A stretch of 64,000 nucleotides of DNA. It comes from Flavobacterium sp. ASV13 (GTDB lineage: Bacteria > Bacteroidota > Bacteroidia > Flavobacteriales > Flavobacteriaceae). The notes beneath the pieces were generated by a model. That model did not search any database. It worked only from the letters and a program-made list of their open reading frames with translations, and was not told the origin of the DNA. The stretch is taken from positions 682,001 through 746,000 of the forward strand of contig NZ_JQJY01000002.1 in the NCBI RefSeq assembly GCF_000745775.1, in the 5' to 3' direction. The position numbers and the translations under genes are program-made. Positions 32,835-42,177 of the stretch are shown one piece after another (position 1 is the stretch's first letter; each line of letters opens with the position of its first letter).

Positions 32835-35800
32835 ATGCATCAATATTTTTACGCCATTCATTTATTTGTTAACCGAAGAAAATCTTTGTCGGTTTTATTG
32901 GCTTTTTTGATGCTTTTTATTTTTGGATTTTTTGCTTCTCAAATCAAATTTGAAGAAGATATTACCAAATTAATTCCCGCCAATGACAAAGCTGATGTTA
33001 CAGCAAAAGTCTTAAAACAATTAAATTTTGCCGATAAAATAACCGTCATTTTCAAACTCGAAAAAAACGGTTCTGCAGAAGATTTAAAAGAAATGGCAAG
33101 CACTTTTTCAGACAGTGTTTCAAAATCCTGCAAACCCTATGTAACCGGAATTCAGGGAAAAATTGACGAAGAAAATATTCAGGAAACAATCGATTTTGTT
33201 AACAATAATTTACCGCTTTTTCTTGAAAATAAAGATTATGCAGCGATTCAGAATAAATTGCAAAAAGACAGTATTACAGCAACTGTTCAGGGAAATTACA
33301 AATCGATTATTTCTCCTTCGGGATTTATTACAAAAGATTTTATTCTGCAAGATCCGCTTGGGATTTCGTTTATCGCCTTAAAAAAATTACAGCAATTAAA
33401 TATTGGTGACGATTTTACGCTCGACAATGGTTTTGTAATGACGAAAGACAAAAAGAAACTTTTGCTTTTTATAACCTCAAATCTTCCGTCAAGCGAAACC
33501 GAAAAAAATACTGTTTTTGCCGCAAAGCTAAAATCAATTCAGGAAAATTTAAATCAGAAATACAAAGGCAAAACTTCGATCAGTTATTTTGGTTCGGCTT
33601 TAATCGCAGTTGCTAATGCCAATCAAATCAAAAGCGATATTGTCCTAACGACATCAATTGCAATGTTCACATTAATGCTGATTCTGATTTTATTTTACCG
33701 AAAAATATTGATTCCGCTGATTATTTTTCTTCCAACGGTTTTTGGAGCTTTATTCGCCGTTGCGTTTTTATATTTTGTGAAAGAACAGATTTCAGCAATT
33801 TCTCTCGGAATTGGATCTATTTTACTCGGAATTACGATTGATTATTCCATTCATATTCTCACACATTACAAACACAACAGCGATGTAAAAACGTTGTACA
33901 AAGACATTACAATGCCCGTAATTATGAGCAGTTCGACTACGGCGGTTGCTTTTTTATGTCTTCTTTTTGTAAAATCGGATGCCTTAAATGATCTCGGAAT
34001 TTTCGCTGCAGTTATTGTGATGGCGTCTGCATTTTTCTCGCTTTTGATTGTTCCGCATTTATATAAGCCAAAAGAAAATCCAGCGGAACACAAGAAAAAT
34101 GTCATTGATAAAATGGCGCATTTCTCCTTTCACAACAATAAATTCCTGATTGGATTTTGCATTTTAATTACGATTATTTGCTGTTTTACTTATAATAATG
34201 TTGGTTTCAATAACGATTTATCGCAATTAAATTTTGTTCCGAAGGAAATCAAAGCAGCCGAAAAACAACTCGAAGAAAGCACAAGCTTAACGTCAAAAAC
34301 CATTTATGTGGCTTCGTACGGAAAAAGTATGGACGAAGTTTTGCAAACCAACAGCAAACTTTTTACTGATTTATCCAAAGAAAAAACACAAAACAAAATT
34401 CTGAATTTCAGTTCTGTCGGAGGAATTATGCTTTCACAAAAAGAGCAAATTGAAAAAATTGAAAAATGGAATTCGTTTTGGGACGCCAATAAAAAGCAAG
34501 TTTTACAATCGCAATTAATTGCCGAAGGTTCAAAACTCGGCTTTAAGCCAACTACTTATTCGGCCTTTTTTGATCATTTGAATTTTGATTTCAAACCAAT
34601 TTCTTCTAATGATTATTTAAAAATTCAGGCGCTACAATTAAAAGAATTTGTAACCGAAAAAAATGGTTTTTACACGATTTCGACTTTAGTAAAGGTTTCG
34701 CCAGAACAGCGCGATGCATTTGTAAAATCAGCTTCAGCCAAAAATAATTTAATTGCCATTGACCGCCAGCAAATGAACGAAACGTTTTTCAGTACTTTGA
34801 AAACCGATTTTAATTCGCTTGTCAATTATTCATTTGTGGCTGTGATTTTAATTCTGTTTTTCTTTTTCCGAAGAATCGAATTGGTAATCGTAAGCTGTAT
34901 TCCAATTGCATTGACCGGAATTGTAACAGCCGGAATTATGGGCATTTTTGGCATTCAAATGAATATTTTCAGCATGATTGTCTGCACCTTGATTTTTGGT
35001 CACGGTGTTGATTTTAGCATTTTCATGACAAGCGCACTTCAAAAAGAATATACAACCGGAAAGAACGAGATTGCCATTTATCGAACTTCAATAATTCTGG
35101 CAGTAATCACAACAATTTTAGGAATTGGCGCCATGATTTTTGCCAAACATCCAGCATTGACTTCAATTTCATCGGTTTCTTTGATTGGGGTTTTCGCAGC
35201 GCTGATTATCACGTTTATCTTCTACCCGATTCTTTTCAAACTTTTTATATCAAATCGTTCAAAAAATGGAAATCCACCATTTCATTTACGAACTTTTATC
35301 CACGGAATTATTTCGTTTGCCTATTATGGTTTGGGCGGAATTGTAATGTCGATTTTCAGTTTTACGCTAATGCCAATTTTGCCATTGAGTGCAAAAACGA
35401 AAATGAAAGCTTTTCGATATGTAGTTTCAAAATTCATGAAATCGGTATTGTATTCGAATCCGTTTATTCGAAAAAGAGTCGTTAATAATTTCAACGAAAA
35501 TTTCGAAAAACCAGCCATAATAATTGCCAATCATTCTTCATTTCTAGACATTTTATCGATCGGAATGCTGAGTCCAAAAATTATTTTTCTGGTAAGCGAC
35601 TGGGTTTACAACTCACCTATTTTTGGCGGCGTTGTTAGAAAAGCCGGTTTTTATCCTGTTTCTGAAGGTTTGGAAAGCGGTGTTGAACATTTGCGTAAAA
35701 AAGTTGAAGAAGGTTATTCTTTAATGGTTTTTCCGGAAGGAACACGCTCAGAAAGTAATGTTGTAAAACGATTCCATAAAGGTGCATTTTTTCTTGCAGA

Positions 35801-36515
35801 ACAATTTAATCTGGATATCATTCCAGTCGTTATTCATGGCGCTTCTGAATTAATTCCGAAAGGCGATTTTGTTATTCATAACGGAAAATTAACGGTTACG
35901 ATTTTAGAAAGAATCAAACCTGAAAATCTTGCATTCGGGAAAAATTATGCCGAAAGAACGAAACAAATAAGTACTTTCTTTAAAGCAGAATATCGTAAAA
36001 TTCGCCAGGAATTAGAAGGCGCAGATTATTTTAAGCCAATGCTGCTTCACAGTTATGATTATAAAGAAATTGAAGTTGTAAACAGTGTAAAAAAAGATCT
36101 GAAAAACCATCTAGAAACTTATTTTCTTCTTGGAAAACAACTATCGGCGAAAGCCAAAATATTGCATTTGGCCAATGATTACGGGCAATTAGATGTTTTA
36201 TTGACACTGCAGGAACCGCAGCGAAAAATTCATTCGTACATTGCTGATGAAGAAAAACGCGATGTTGCCAAAATCAATTATATCGTTAATAAGAGAAAAA
36301 TATCGTATCTCGAAAATTTAGAAATTCTGCCTGAAAACAATTATGATACGCTTTTAATTTCGGAGGAAAATTCAGAAAATGAAATTCAGAAATTAATCGT
36401 TCTCACTTCGTGTGTAATTTTAATGAATTGTCCGAGTTTAAAAAACACTATCCTTAAATTTGGTTTTGATTGTATTTTAGAAGAAAACGAACTTATTATT
36501 TTTAAGAAAAAATAA
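32835..36515 (+). CDS. RND/MMPL exporter fused to a PlsC acyltransferase and a methyltransferase-like tail
   Basis: A 1226-residue protein. Residues 1-800 are an MMPL/RND exporter: two membrane blocks (about 15-35 plus 265-415; 435-455 plus 665-810), each after a periplasmic domain. Residues about 850-1050 are a PlsC-type acyltransferase with NHSSFLD (HX4D, about 897-903) and FPEGTRS (about 965-971). The last 140 residues resemble a degenerate SAM methyltransferase (ILHLANDYGQLD, YDTLLISEE) without a proper glycine-rich loop. It may couple acyl transfer to export of the pigment lipid. In E. coli-type aryl polyene clusters, exporter, acyltransferase and methyltransferase are separate genes. 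Confidence 0.87.
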   Translation: MHQYFYAIHLFVNRRKSLSVLLAFLMLFIFGFFASQIKFEEDITKLIPANDKADVTAKVLKQLNFADKITVIFKLEKNGSAEDLKEMASTFSDSVSKSCKPYVTGIQGKIDEENIQETIDFVNNNLPLFLENKDYAAIQNKLQKDSITATVQGNYKSIISPSGFITKDFILQDPLGISFIALKKLQQLNIGDDFTLDNGFVMTKDKKKLLLFITSNLPSSETEKNTVFAAKLKSIQENLNQKYKGKTSISYFGSALIAVANANQIKSDIVLTTSIAMFTLMLILILFYRKILIPLIIFLPTVFGALFAVAFLYFVKEQISAISLGIGSILLGITIDYSIHILTHYKHNSDVKTLYKDITMPVIMSSSTTAVAFLCLLFVKSDALNDLGIFAAVIVMASAFFSLLIVPHLYKPKENPAEHKKNVIDKMAHFSFHNNKFLIGFCILITIICCFTYNNVGFNNDLSQLNFVPKEIKAAEKQLEESTSLTSKTIYVASYGKSMDEVLQTNSKLFTDLSKEKTQNKILNFSSVGGIMLSQKEQIEKIEKWNSFWDANKKQVLQSQLIAEGSKLGFKPTTYSAFFDHLNFDFKPISSNDYLKIQALQLKEFVTEKNGFYTISTLVKVSPEQRDAFVKSASAKNNLIAIDRQQMNETFFSTLKTDFNSLVNYSFVAVILILFFFFRRIELVIVSCIPIALTGIVTAGIMGIFGIQMNIFSMIVCTLIFGHGVDFSIFMTSALQKEYTTGKNEIAIYRTSIILAVITTILGIGAMIFAKHPALTSISSVSLIGVFAALIITFIFYPILFKLFISNRSKNGNPPFHLRTFIHGIISFAYYGLGGIVMSIFSFTLMPILPLSAKTKMKAFRYVVSKFMKSVLYSNPFIRKRVVNNFNENFEKPAIIIANHSSFLDILSIGMLSPKIIFLVSDWVYNSPIFGGVVRKAGFYPVSEGLESGVEHLRKKVEEGYSLMVFPEGTRSESNVVKRFHKGAFFLAEQFNLDIIPVVIHGASELIPKGDFVIHNGKLTVTILERIKPENLAFGKNYAERTKQISTFFKAEYRKIRQELEGADYFKPMLLHSYDYKEIEVVNSVKKDLKNHLETYFLLGKQLSAKAKILHLANDYGQLDVLLTLQEPQRKIHSYIADEEKRDVAKINYIVNKRKISYLENLEILPENNYDTLLISEENSENEIQKLIVLTSCVILMNCPSLKNTILKFGFDCILEENELIIFKKK

Positions 36516-36516
36516 A

Positions 36517-38031
36517 ATGAAAGAGCATTACGATGTAGTAATTGTCGGCAGCGGTTTGGGTGGCTTAGTGGCTTCCATAATTCTGGCTAAAGAAGGCTAC
36601 AGCGTTTGTGTGCTCGAAAAAAACAATCAGTACGGCGGAAATCTTCAGACTTTTGTTCGCGATAAAACTATTTTTGATACCGGAATTCATTATATCGGAG
36701 GTTTAGGCGAAGGCCAAAATCTGCATCAATATTTTAAATATTTGGGTATTATCGATAAATTAAATCTGAAGCAATTAGATCAAAATGCTTTCGATATTAT
36801 CTCTTTTGAAGATGATAAAACCGAATATCCGCATGCACAAGGTTATGAGAATTTTGTTGCGCAACTGACAAAATATTTCCCGGAAGAAAAAACAAACATT
36901 GAGAATTACTGCCAAAATTTACAAACCATTTGCGACTCTTTTCCGCTTTATAATTTAGAATGGGAAGGAAAATACGATCCCGAAATTTTAACGCTCAACG
37001 CGAAAGAAACCATCGATTCGTTTACTGAAAATGAAAAACTAAAAGCTGTTTTGGCGGGTTCTAATTTTCTCTATGCGGGCATTCCAGATAAATCACCTTT
37101 TTACGTTCATGCCTTAATTGTGAATTCTTATATTCAGAGTTCGTGGCGCTGTATCAACGGCGGAAGCCAGATTACAAAACAGCTTTTAAAACAATTAAAA
37201 AAATACGGCGGCGAATTTTACAAACACAAAGAAGTTACGCGTTTTGATGTTGAAAATCATAAAGTAAATTCGGTTGAAATGAAAGACGGAACTCGAGTTT
37301 CCGGAACTTATTTTATTTCGAATATCGAACCTAAAACGACTTTGAAAATGGCTGGTGAAGAAAACTTCAGAAAACCATTTTTCAACCGAATTCAAAGTCT
37401 TGAAGGTGTACTTTCTGCTTTCAGTTTGTATTTGGTTTTTAAACCGGAAACTTTCAAATATATCAACCATAATTATTATCATTTTAAAAATAGCAATGAA
37501 GTCTGGACGGCACACGAATACGACGAAAATTCCTGGCCAAAAACTTATATGGCTTCTATGAATGCTTCTAAAGAAGATGAAATTTGGGCAGACGGAATGA
37601 CGTTTATAACCTACATGAATTTTGACGATGTTTTGCCTTGGGCGGAAACATTCAATACAACTGTAGAAAAAAACGACCGCGGCGAAAGCTACGAAGAGTT
37701 CAAAGCTAGAAAAGCAGCGAAATTTTTGGATGAAATAGAAATAAAATTTCCCGGAATCAGAGATTGTATTAAGTCGATTCATACTTCAAGTCCGCTTTCG
37801 TATCGCGATTATATTGGTGGTGATAATGGAAATATGTATGGTTATGTCAAAGATTCTAACAATCCTTTGAAAACACTTATTCCGTCAAAAACCAAAATAG
37901 ACAATTTATATCTTACGGGTCAAAGCATCAATATGCATGGTGTTTTGGGCGTTACAATTGGCGCAGTTGTAACTTGCTCCGAAATCTTAGGAAAAGAATA
38001 TTTGATTACCAAAATTAATCAGGCAGAATAA
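36517..38031 (+). CDS. FAD-dependent desaturase/isomerase (CrtI/retinol-saturase-like)
   Basis: A 504-residue flavoprotein. The dinucleotide motif GSGLGGLVASIILAKEG is at 11-27, followed by the YGGNLQTF segment; the C-terminal motif NLYLTGQSINMHGVLGVTIGA is the second FAD signature of carotenoid desaturases and all-trans-retinol 13,14-reductases. On a polyene substrate it could desaturate, reduce or isomerise double bonds. It starts one base after the RND fusion gene. Confidence 0.85.
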   Translation: MKEHYDVVIVGSGLGGLVASIILAKEGYSVCVLEKNNQYGGNLQTFVRDKTIFDTGIHYIGGLGEGQNLHQYFKYLGIIDKLNLKQLDQNAFDIISFEDDKTEYPHAQGYENFVAQLTKYFPEEKTNIENYCQNLQTICDSFPLYNLEWEGKYDPEILTLNAKETIDSFTENEKLKAVLAGSNFLYAGIPDKSPFYVHALIVNSYIQSSWRCINGGSQITKQLLKQLKKYGGEFYKHKEVTRFDVENHKVNSVEMKDGTRVSGTYFISNIEPKTTLKMAGEENFRKPFFNRIQSLEGVLSAFSLYLVFKPETFKYINHNYYHFKNSNEVWTAHEYDENSWPKTYMASMNASKEDEIWADGMTFITYMNFDDVLPWAETFNTTVEKNDRGESYEEFKARKAAKFLDEIEIKFPGIRDCIKSIHTSSPLSYRDYIGGDNGNMYGYVKDSNNPLKTLIPSKTKIDNLYLTGQSINMHGVLGVTIGAVVTCSEILGKEYLITKINQAE

Positions 38032-38038
38032 TTGAATT

Positions 38039-39706
38039 ATGAAAAACCGAATCATATATCTTTTCTGCATTGGTTTTTTAGGAATTCTGATTTCTTGCGG
38101 AACGGCAAAATCAAAAAATCATCAGCCCGATGTTTCAAAATTTAATGCTACAAAACCTGTTGTTACGAAACTTTCTGACAGCATTTTTATAGCTGGAAAC
38201 AATTCGCTTTTAAAAAACAAACAAGGACTTTGGGAATTATATGTTGAAGGTGATCCATTAGAAATTGGACTCAATACTGGCGCTTTGTCTGATTCACTTT
38301 TGCAAAAACAACAGCAAATATTTTTCTCTAAAATAAAAGATTTAGTTCCATCGAAATTCGAACAGAAGATGCTGCGTCATTTCTTAAAATGGTACAATCG
38401 GAAATTATATGCCAATGTTCCCGAAGAATATCAAACGGAAATTTTTGGCGTTTCACAATATACTTCGCATGAATTTGACAACATCGCGCCACAATATCAA
38501 CGTGGTTTGTACCTGCATGCAGCGCACGATATTGGTCACGCTTTACAGGATTTGGCTTTAGTTGGTTGTTCCTCATTTGCCGCTTGGGGAGAAAAATCGG
38601 AAGACGGGAATTTAATCCTCGGACGTAATTTTGATTTTTATGTAAATGACGCTTTCGCGGAAAATAAAATCATTGCGTTTATAAAACCCCAACAAGGACA
38701 TAATTTTATGATGGTTTCCTGGCCCGGAATGATTGGCGCTGTTTCTGGCATGAATCAGCAAGGTTTGACGGTTACTATAAATGCTGCAAAATCGGAAATT
38801 CCGTTGACTGCAAAAACACCAATTTCAATTTTAACTCGCGAAATTTTACAGCACGCACAAAATATTGACGAAGCAATTGCCATTGCAAAAAAACGATTAG
38901 TATTTGTTTCCGAATCAATTATGGTGGGAAGTGCACAGGATAATAAAGCGGTTTTAATTGAAGTTTCTCCAAAAAAAATGGACGTTTATGAAGTTCCAAA
39001 CAGCAATCAATTAGTATGTTCAAATCATTTTCAGAGTGAGACTTTTAAAAATGAAAAACGAAATTTAGGGCAAATTGCAGACAGTCATTCGGAATATCGT
39101 TTTGAAAGAATGCAGGAACTTCTTTCTGAAAACAAAAAAATAAATCCTGAAATTGCTTCTGAAATTCTTAGAAACAAAAATGGTTTGAATGACATTCCGC
39201 TTGGTTTTGGCAACGAAAAAGCGCTGAATCAATTATTGGCGCATCACGGAATTATTTTTAAACCGAAAGAAAAATTGGTTTGGGTTTCGGCAAATCCGTT
39301 TCAATTGGGTGAATTTGTTTGTTTTAATCTGGATTCGATTTTTAACGGAAAAAAGACAAATACCACAATTTCATTTGAGCAGGAAAATCTAAATATTGCC
39401 AAAGATCCTTTTATAAAAACCGAAGCTTTCCAGAACTTTAAAAAGTTTAAAGCCGAAAATCATCAAATGGATTTGTATCTGAAAAACAAAGAAACAATTT
39501 CGCCCGAATTTATTCAGCAATATCAATCGTTAAACCCTGATTATTGGGTTGTATATTACAAAGCAGGGTTGTACTTTTATCAAAAAAAACAATTCCGCGC
39601 TGCTCAGATTAATTTTGAAAAAGCACTTACAAAAGAAATTACTACCGCTCCTGAAAAAGCAAAAATTGAAAAATATTTAAAAAAACTCAAAAGAAAATTA
39701 CAATGA
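38039..39706 (+). CDS. C45/choloylglycine-hydrolase-like Ntn acyltransferase lipoprotein
   Basis: A 555-residue lipoprotein (lipobox ILISC near residue 20). The central domain is an Ntn-hydrolase of the acyl-CoA:6-aminopenicillanate acyltransferase (peptidase C45) type: LVGCSSFAAWG with nucleophile Cys177, then GNLILGRNFDF and WPGMIGAVSGMNQQGLTV. The Cys lies far from the N-terminus, so autoproteolytic removal of the first 176 residues would be needed, which would also release the enzyme from its lipid anchor. A C-terminal TPR-like unit follows (about 485-555). It could transfer acyl groups during pigment assembly. Confidence 0.8.
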   Translation: MKNRIIYLFCIGFLGILISCGTAKSKNHQPDVSKFNATKPVVTKLSDSIFIAGNNSLLKNKQGLWELYVEGDPLEIGLNTGALSDSLLQKQQQIFFSKIKDLVPSKFEQKMLRHFLKWYNRKLYANVPEEYQTEIFGVSQYTSHEFDNIAPQYQRGLYLHAAHDIGHALQDLALVGCSSFAAWGEKSEDGNLILGRNFDFYVNDAFAENKIIAFIKPQQGHNFMMVSWPGMIGAVSGMNQQGLTVTINAAKSEIPLTAKTPISILTREILQHAQNIDEAIAIAKKRLVFVSESIMVGSAQDNKAVLIEVSPKKMDVYEVPNSNQLVCSNHFQSETFKNEKRNLGQIADSHSEYRFERMQELLSENKKINPEIASEILRNKNGLNDIPLGFGNEKALNQLLAHHGIIFKPKEKLVWVSANPFQLGEFVCFNLDSIFNGKKTNTTISFEQENLNIAKDPFIKTEAFQNFKKFKAENHQMDLYLKNKETISPEFIQQYQSLNPDYWVVYYKAGLYFYQKKQFRAAQINFEKALTKEITTAPEKAKIEKYLKKLKRKLQ

Positions 39707-40992
39707 TTCCAGCAATAGAAAAAGATTCTTTAGAAGAAATTAAAGTTTTTCAGGAACAAAAATTAGTCGAACTTTTAGCTTACATCAGCGAGAATTCTCC
39801 TTTTTATAAAAGACTTTTTGCCGGACAAAATATTGACATTTCGAAAGTAAAAACTTTAGAAGATTTACAATTTTTGCCTGTTACTACAAAAGAAGATTTG
39901 CAACAATATAATGATGATTTTTTGTGTGTTCCGCAACATAAAATTATTGATTACGCTTCGACATCAGGAACTTTGGGCGATCCGGTGACTTTTGGTTTAA
40001 CCGATTCTGACTTAGACCGATTGGCTTATAACGAAGCGATTTCTTTCGCCTGCGCGGGAATTGCAGAAGGCGATGTTGTACAATTAATGACCACAATTGA
40101 CCGAAAATTTATGGCCGGATTGGCTTATTTTCTTGGTTTAAGAAAATTGAAAGTTGGCGTGATCCGAGTTGGTGCCGGAATTCCGGAAATGCAATGGGAT
40201 TCGATTTTAAAATACAATCCGAGTTATTTAATTACGGTTCCTTCTTTTCTTTTGAAATTAATTGAATACGCCGAAATTCACGGAATCGATTATAATAATT
40301 CAAGCATAAAAGGTGCCATCTGTATTGGAGAATCGTTGAGAGAACAAGATTTTTCAATGAATATTTTATCCAAAAAAATCACGGACAAATGGAATATTAA
40401 GTTGTTTTCGACTTATGCTTCTACCGAAATGAGCACCGCTTTTACAGAATGCGAACATGGAAAAGGTGGGCATCATCATCCGGAATTGATCATTGTTGAA
40501 GTTCTCGACGAAAATAATATTCCGGTGAAAAATGGCGAAACTGGCGAACTTACTTTTACTACTTTAGGAATTGAAGCCATGCCGTTATTGCGTTTTAAAA
40601 CCGGAGATATTGTTCAGCTTCACGACGAACCTTGCGCTTGCGGACGAAATACGTTGCGTGTTGGCCCAGTTGTTGGCCGTAAAAAACAAATGATAAAATA
40701 CAAAGGCACAACACTTTATCCGCCAGCGATGAATGATGTTTTGAGCAGTTTTGACAATATCGAAAATCATTTAATCGAAATCTCTACAAACGATTTAGGC
40801 ACAGATGAAATCCTGATTAAAATTGCCGTAAAAAACCAAACTCCAGAATTTCTACAAGAAATAAAAGATCATTTTAGAGCCAAATTAAGAGTTACTCCAA
40901 AAATAGAATTCGCTTCAAAAGAAGTTTTAAATCCTTTGGTTTTTAATCCAATGAGTAGAAAACCAATTCGGTTTTTTGATTATAGATCTTAG
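39703..40992 (+). CDS. Phenylacetate-CoA ligase-like aryl activating enzyme
   Basis: A 429-residue ANL-superfamily adenylate-forming enzyme close to PaaK. The phosphate loop is YASTSGTLGDPVTF, the core motif STYASTEMSTAFTEC and FKTGDIVQL follow, and the C-terminal domain ends with the Lys-containing MSRKPIRFFDYR. It probably activates 4-coumarate from TAL and loads it on CoA or directly on an ACP. It overlaps the C45 gene by four bases and is the last gene of the pigment block. Confidence 0.86.
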   Translation: MIPAIEKDSLEEIKVFQEQKLVELLAYISENSPFYKRLFAGQNIDISKVKTLEDLQFLPVTTKEDLQQYNDDFLCVPQHKIIDYASTSGTLGDPVTFGLTDSDLDRLAYNEAISFACAGIAEGDVVQLMTTIDRKFMAGLAYFLGLRKLKVGVIRVGAGIPEMQWDSILKYNPSYLITVPSFLLKLIEYAEIHGIDYNNSSIKGAICIGESLREQDFSMNILSKKITDKWNIKLFSTYASTEMSTAFTECEHGKGGHHHPELIIVEVLDENNIPVKNGETGELTFTTLGIEAMPLLRFKTGDIVQLHDEPCACGRNTLRVGPVVGRKKQMIKYKGTTLYPPAMNDVLSSFDNIENHLIEISTNDLGTDEILIKIAVKNQTPEFLQEIKDHFRAKLRVTPKIEFASKEVLNPLVFNPMSRKPIRFFDYRS

Positions 40993-41002
40993 TATTAGGT
41001 AC

Positions 41003-41076
41003 AAAGTGGCAAAGGTTCAAAGGCACAAAGGTTTCTTAATTGTCTGATAAAAAAGCCTTTGAACCTTTGCCACTTT
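41003..41076. repeat. 22-bp perfect inverted repeat at the end of the pigment block
   Basis: Arms at 41003-41024 and 41055-41076 are perfect reverse complements over 22 bp (AAAGTGGCAAAGGTTCAAAG...), loop 30 bases. The word CAAAGG recurs inside and just outside. No T-run follows, but it could still slow or end transcription from the pigment operon. Confidence 0.88.
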
Positions 41077-41094
41077 GAGCCTTTGTCCCTCGAA

Positions 41095-41127
41095 TTGTAC
41101 AAATTCGATTAAAATGTTGTAATTTTG
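41095..41127 (+). promoter_or_regulatory. Promoter of dusB (TTG, 22 bp, TAATTTTG)
   Basis: A -33 TTG (41095-41097) and a perfect -7 TAnnTTTG (41120-41127) with 22-bp spacing. Transcription would start near 41132, which rules out the TTG at 41125 as a start codon and leaves a leader of only about 5-11 bases. Confidence 0.7.
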
Positions 41128-41142
41128 CAAAAAATTATGAAG

Positions 41143-42135
41143 ATGGTCAAGATTGGCAACATAGAATTACCCGAATTTCCTTTACTACTTGCTCCGATGG
41201 AAGATGTGAGCGATCCGCCGTTTCGCAGATTATGCAAAACACACGGTGCTGACATGATGTACTCTGAATTTATTTCATCGGAAGGATTAATTCGTGATGC
41301 TATAAAAAGTCGAATGAAGCTGGATATTTTTGATTACGAACGTCCGGTTGGAATTCAGATTTTTGGTGGTGATGAAGAAGCGATGGAAATGTCATCTAAA
41401 ATCGTTTCAACTGTAAAACCAGATTTAGTAGATATTAACTTTGGATGTCCGGTAAAAAAAGTTGTATGCAGAGGTGCCGGTGCAGGAGTTTTAAAAGATG
41501 TTGATTTGATGGTTCGTTTGACCAAAGCGGTTATCAAAGGAACTGATTTACCTGTAACCGTGAAAACACGTTTAGGTTGGGACGACAATTCTATTAATAT
41601 TGATGAAGTTGCTGAAAGGCTTCAAGATATTGGCGTTCAGGCTTTGACAATTCACGCCAGAACCCGCGCCCAAATGTACAAAGGCCATTCAGATTGGTCG
41701 CATATTGCACGTGTAAAAAACAACCCAAGAATTACAATGCCTATTTTCGGAAATGGCGATATTGACAGTCCGGAAAAAGCATTAAAATATAAAAACGAAT
41801 ACGGAATTGACGGCATCATGATTGGTCGCGCTGCGATTGGTTATCCGTGGATTTTTAATGAAATCAAACATTATTTCAAAACGGGTGAACACTTACCTGC
41901 TCCAACAGTTATTGATCGTGTTGAAGCTGCCAGAAATCATTTGCAATGGTCGATGGATTGGAAAGGTGAACGTTTAGGAATTGTAGAAATGCGTCGTCAT
42001 TATACGAACTATTTCAAAGGAATTCATTCGTTCAAAGAATTCAAACAAAAATTAGTTACTACTGATGCTCCTGAAGATTTATTCGCAATTATGAAAGAAA
42101 TTGAACAGGTTTATGCGGGATATGAGTTTGTTTAA
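41143..42135 (+). CDS. dusB: tRNA-dihydrouridine synthase B
   Basis: A 330-residue FMN-dependent TIM-barrel enzyme that reduces uridines in tRNA D-loops. Family signature motifs: APMEDVSDPPFR at the N-terminus, DINFGCPVKKVV with the catalytic Cys region, TVKTRLGW, IHARTR, GNGDI and GIMIGRAAIG. Start chosen at ATG 41143; ATG 41137 is also possible. It has its own promoter directly after the pigment block and ends in a shared terminator with the MATE gene. Confidence 0.95.
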   Translation: MVKIGNIELPEFPLLLAPMEDVSDPPFRRLCKTHGADMMYSEFISSEGLIRDAIKSRMKLDIFDYERPVGIQIFGGDEEAMEMSSKIVSTVKPDLVDINFGCPVKKVVCRGAGAGVLKDVDLMVRLTKAVIKGTDLPVTVKTRLGWDDNSINIDEVAERLQDIGVQALTIHARTRAQMYKGHSDWSHIARVKNNPRITMPIFGNGDIDSPEKALKYKNEYGIDGIMIGRAAIGYPWIFNEIKHYFKTGEHLPAPTVIDRVEAARNHLQWSMDWKGERLGIVEMRRHYTNYFKGIHSFKEFKQKLVTTDAPEDLFAIMKEIEQVYAGYEFV

Positions 42136-42142
42136 AAACATA

Positions 42143-42172
42143 AAAAAGGCCTTCAAAATTGAAGGCCTTTTT
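42143..42172. terminator. Bidirectional terminator between dusB and the MATE gene
   Basis: A perfect 12-bp stem (AAAAAGGCCTTC / GAAGGCCTTTTT) with a 6-base loop; A-run and T-run flank it, so it serves both converging genes. Confidence 0.95.
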
Positions 42173-42177
42173 GTTTA

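Noticed and set aside
37195..37782. 195-residue open frame on the - strand
   Set aside because: It lies wholly inside the clear desaturase gene and its translation has no domain features.
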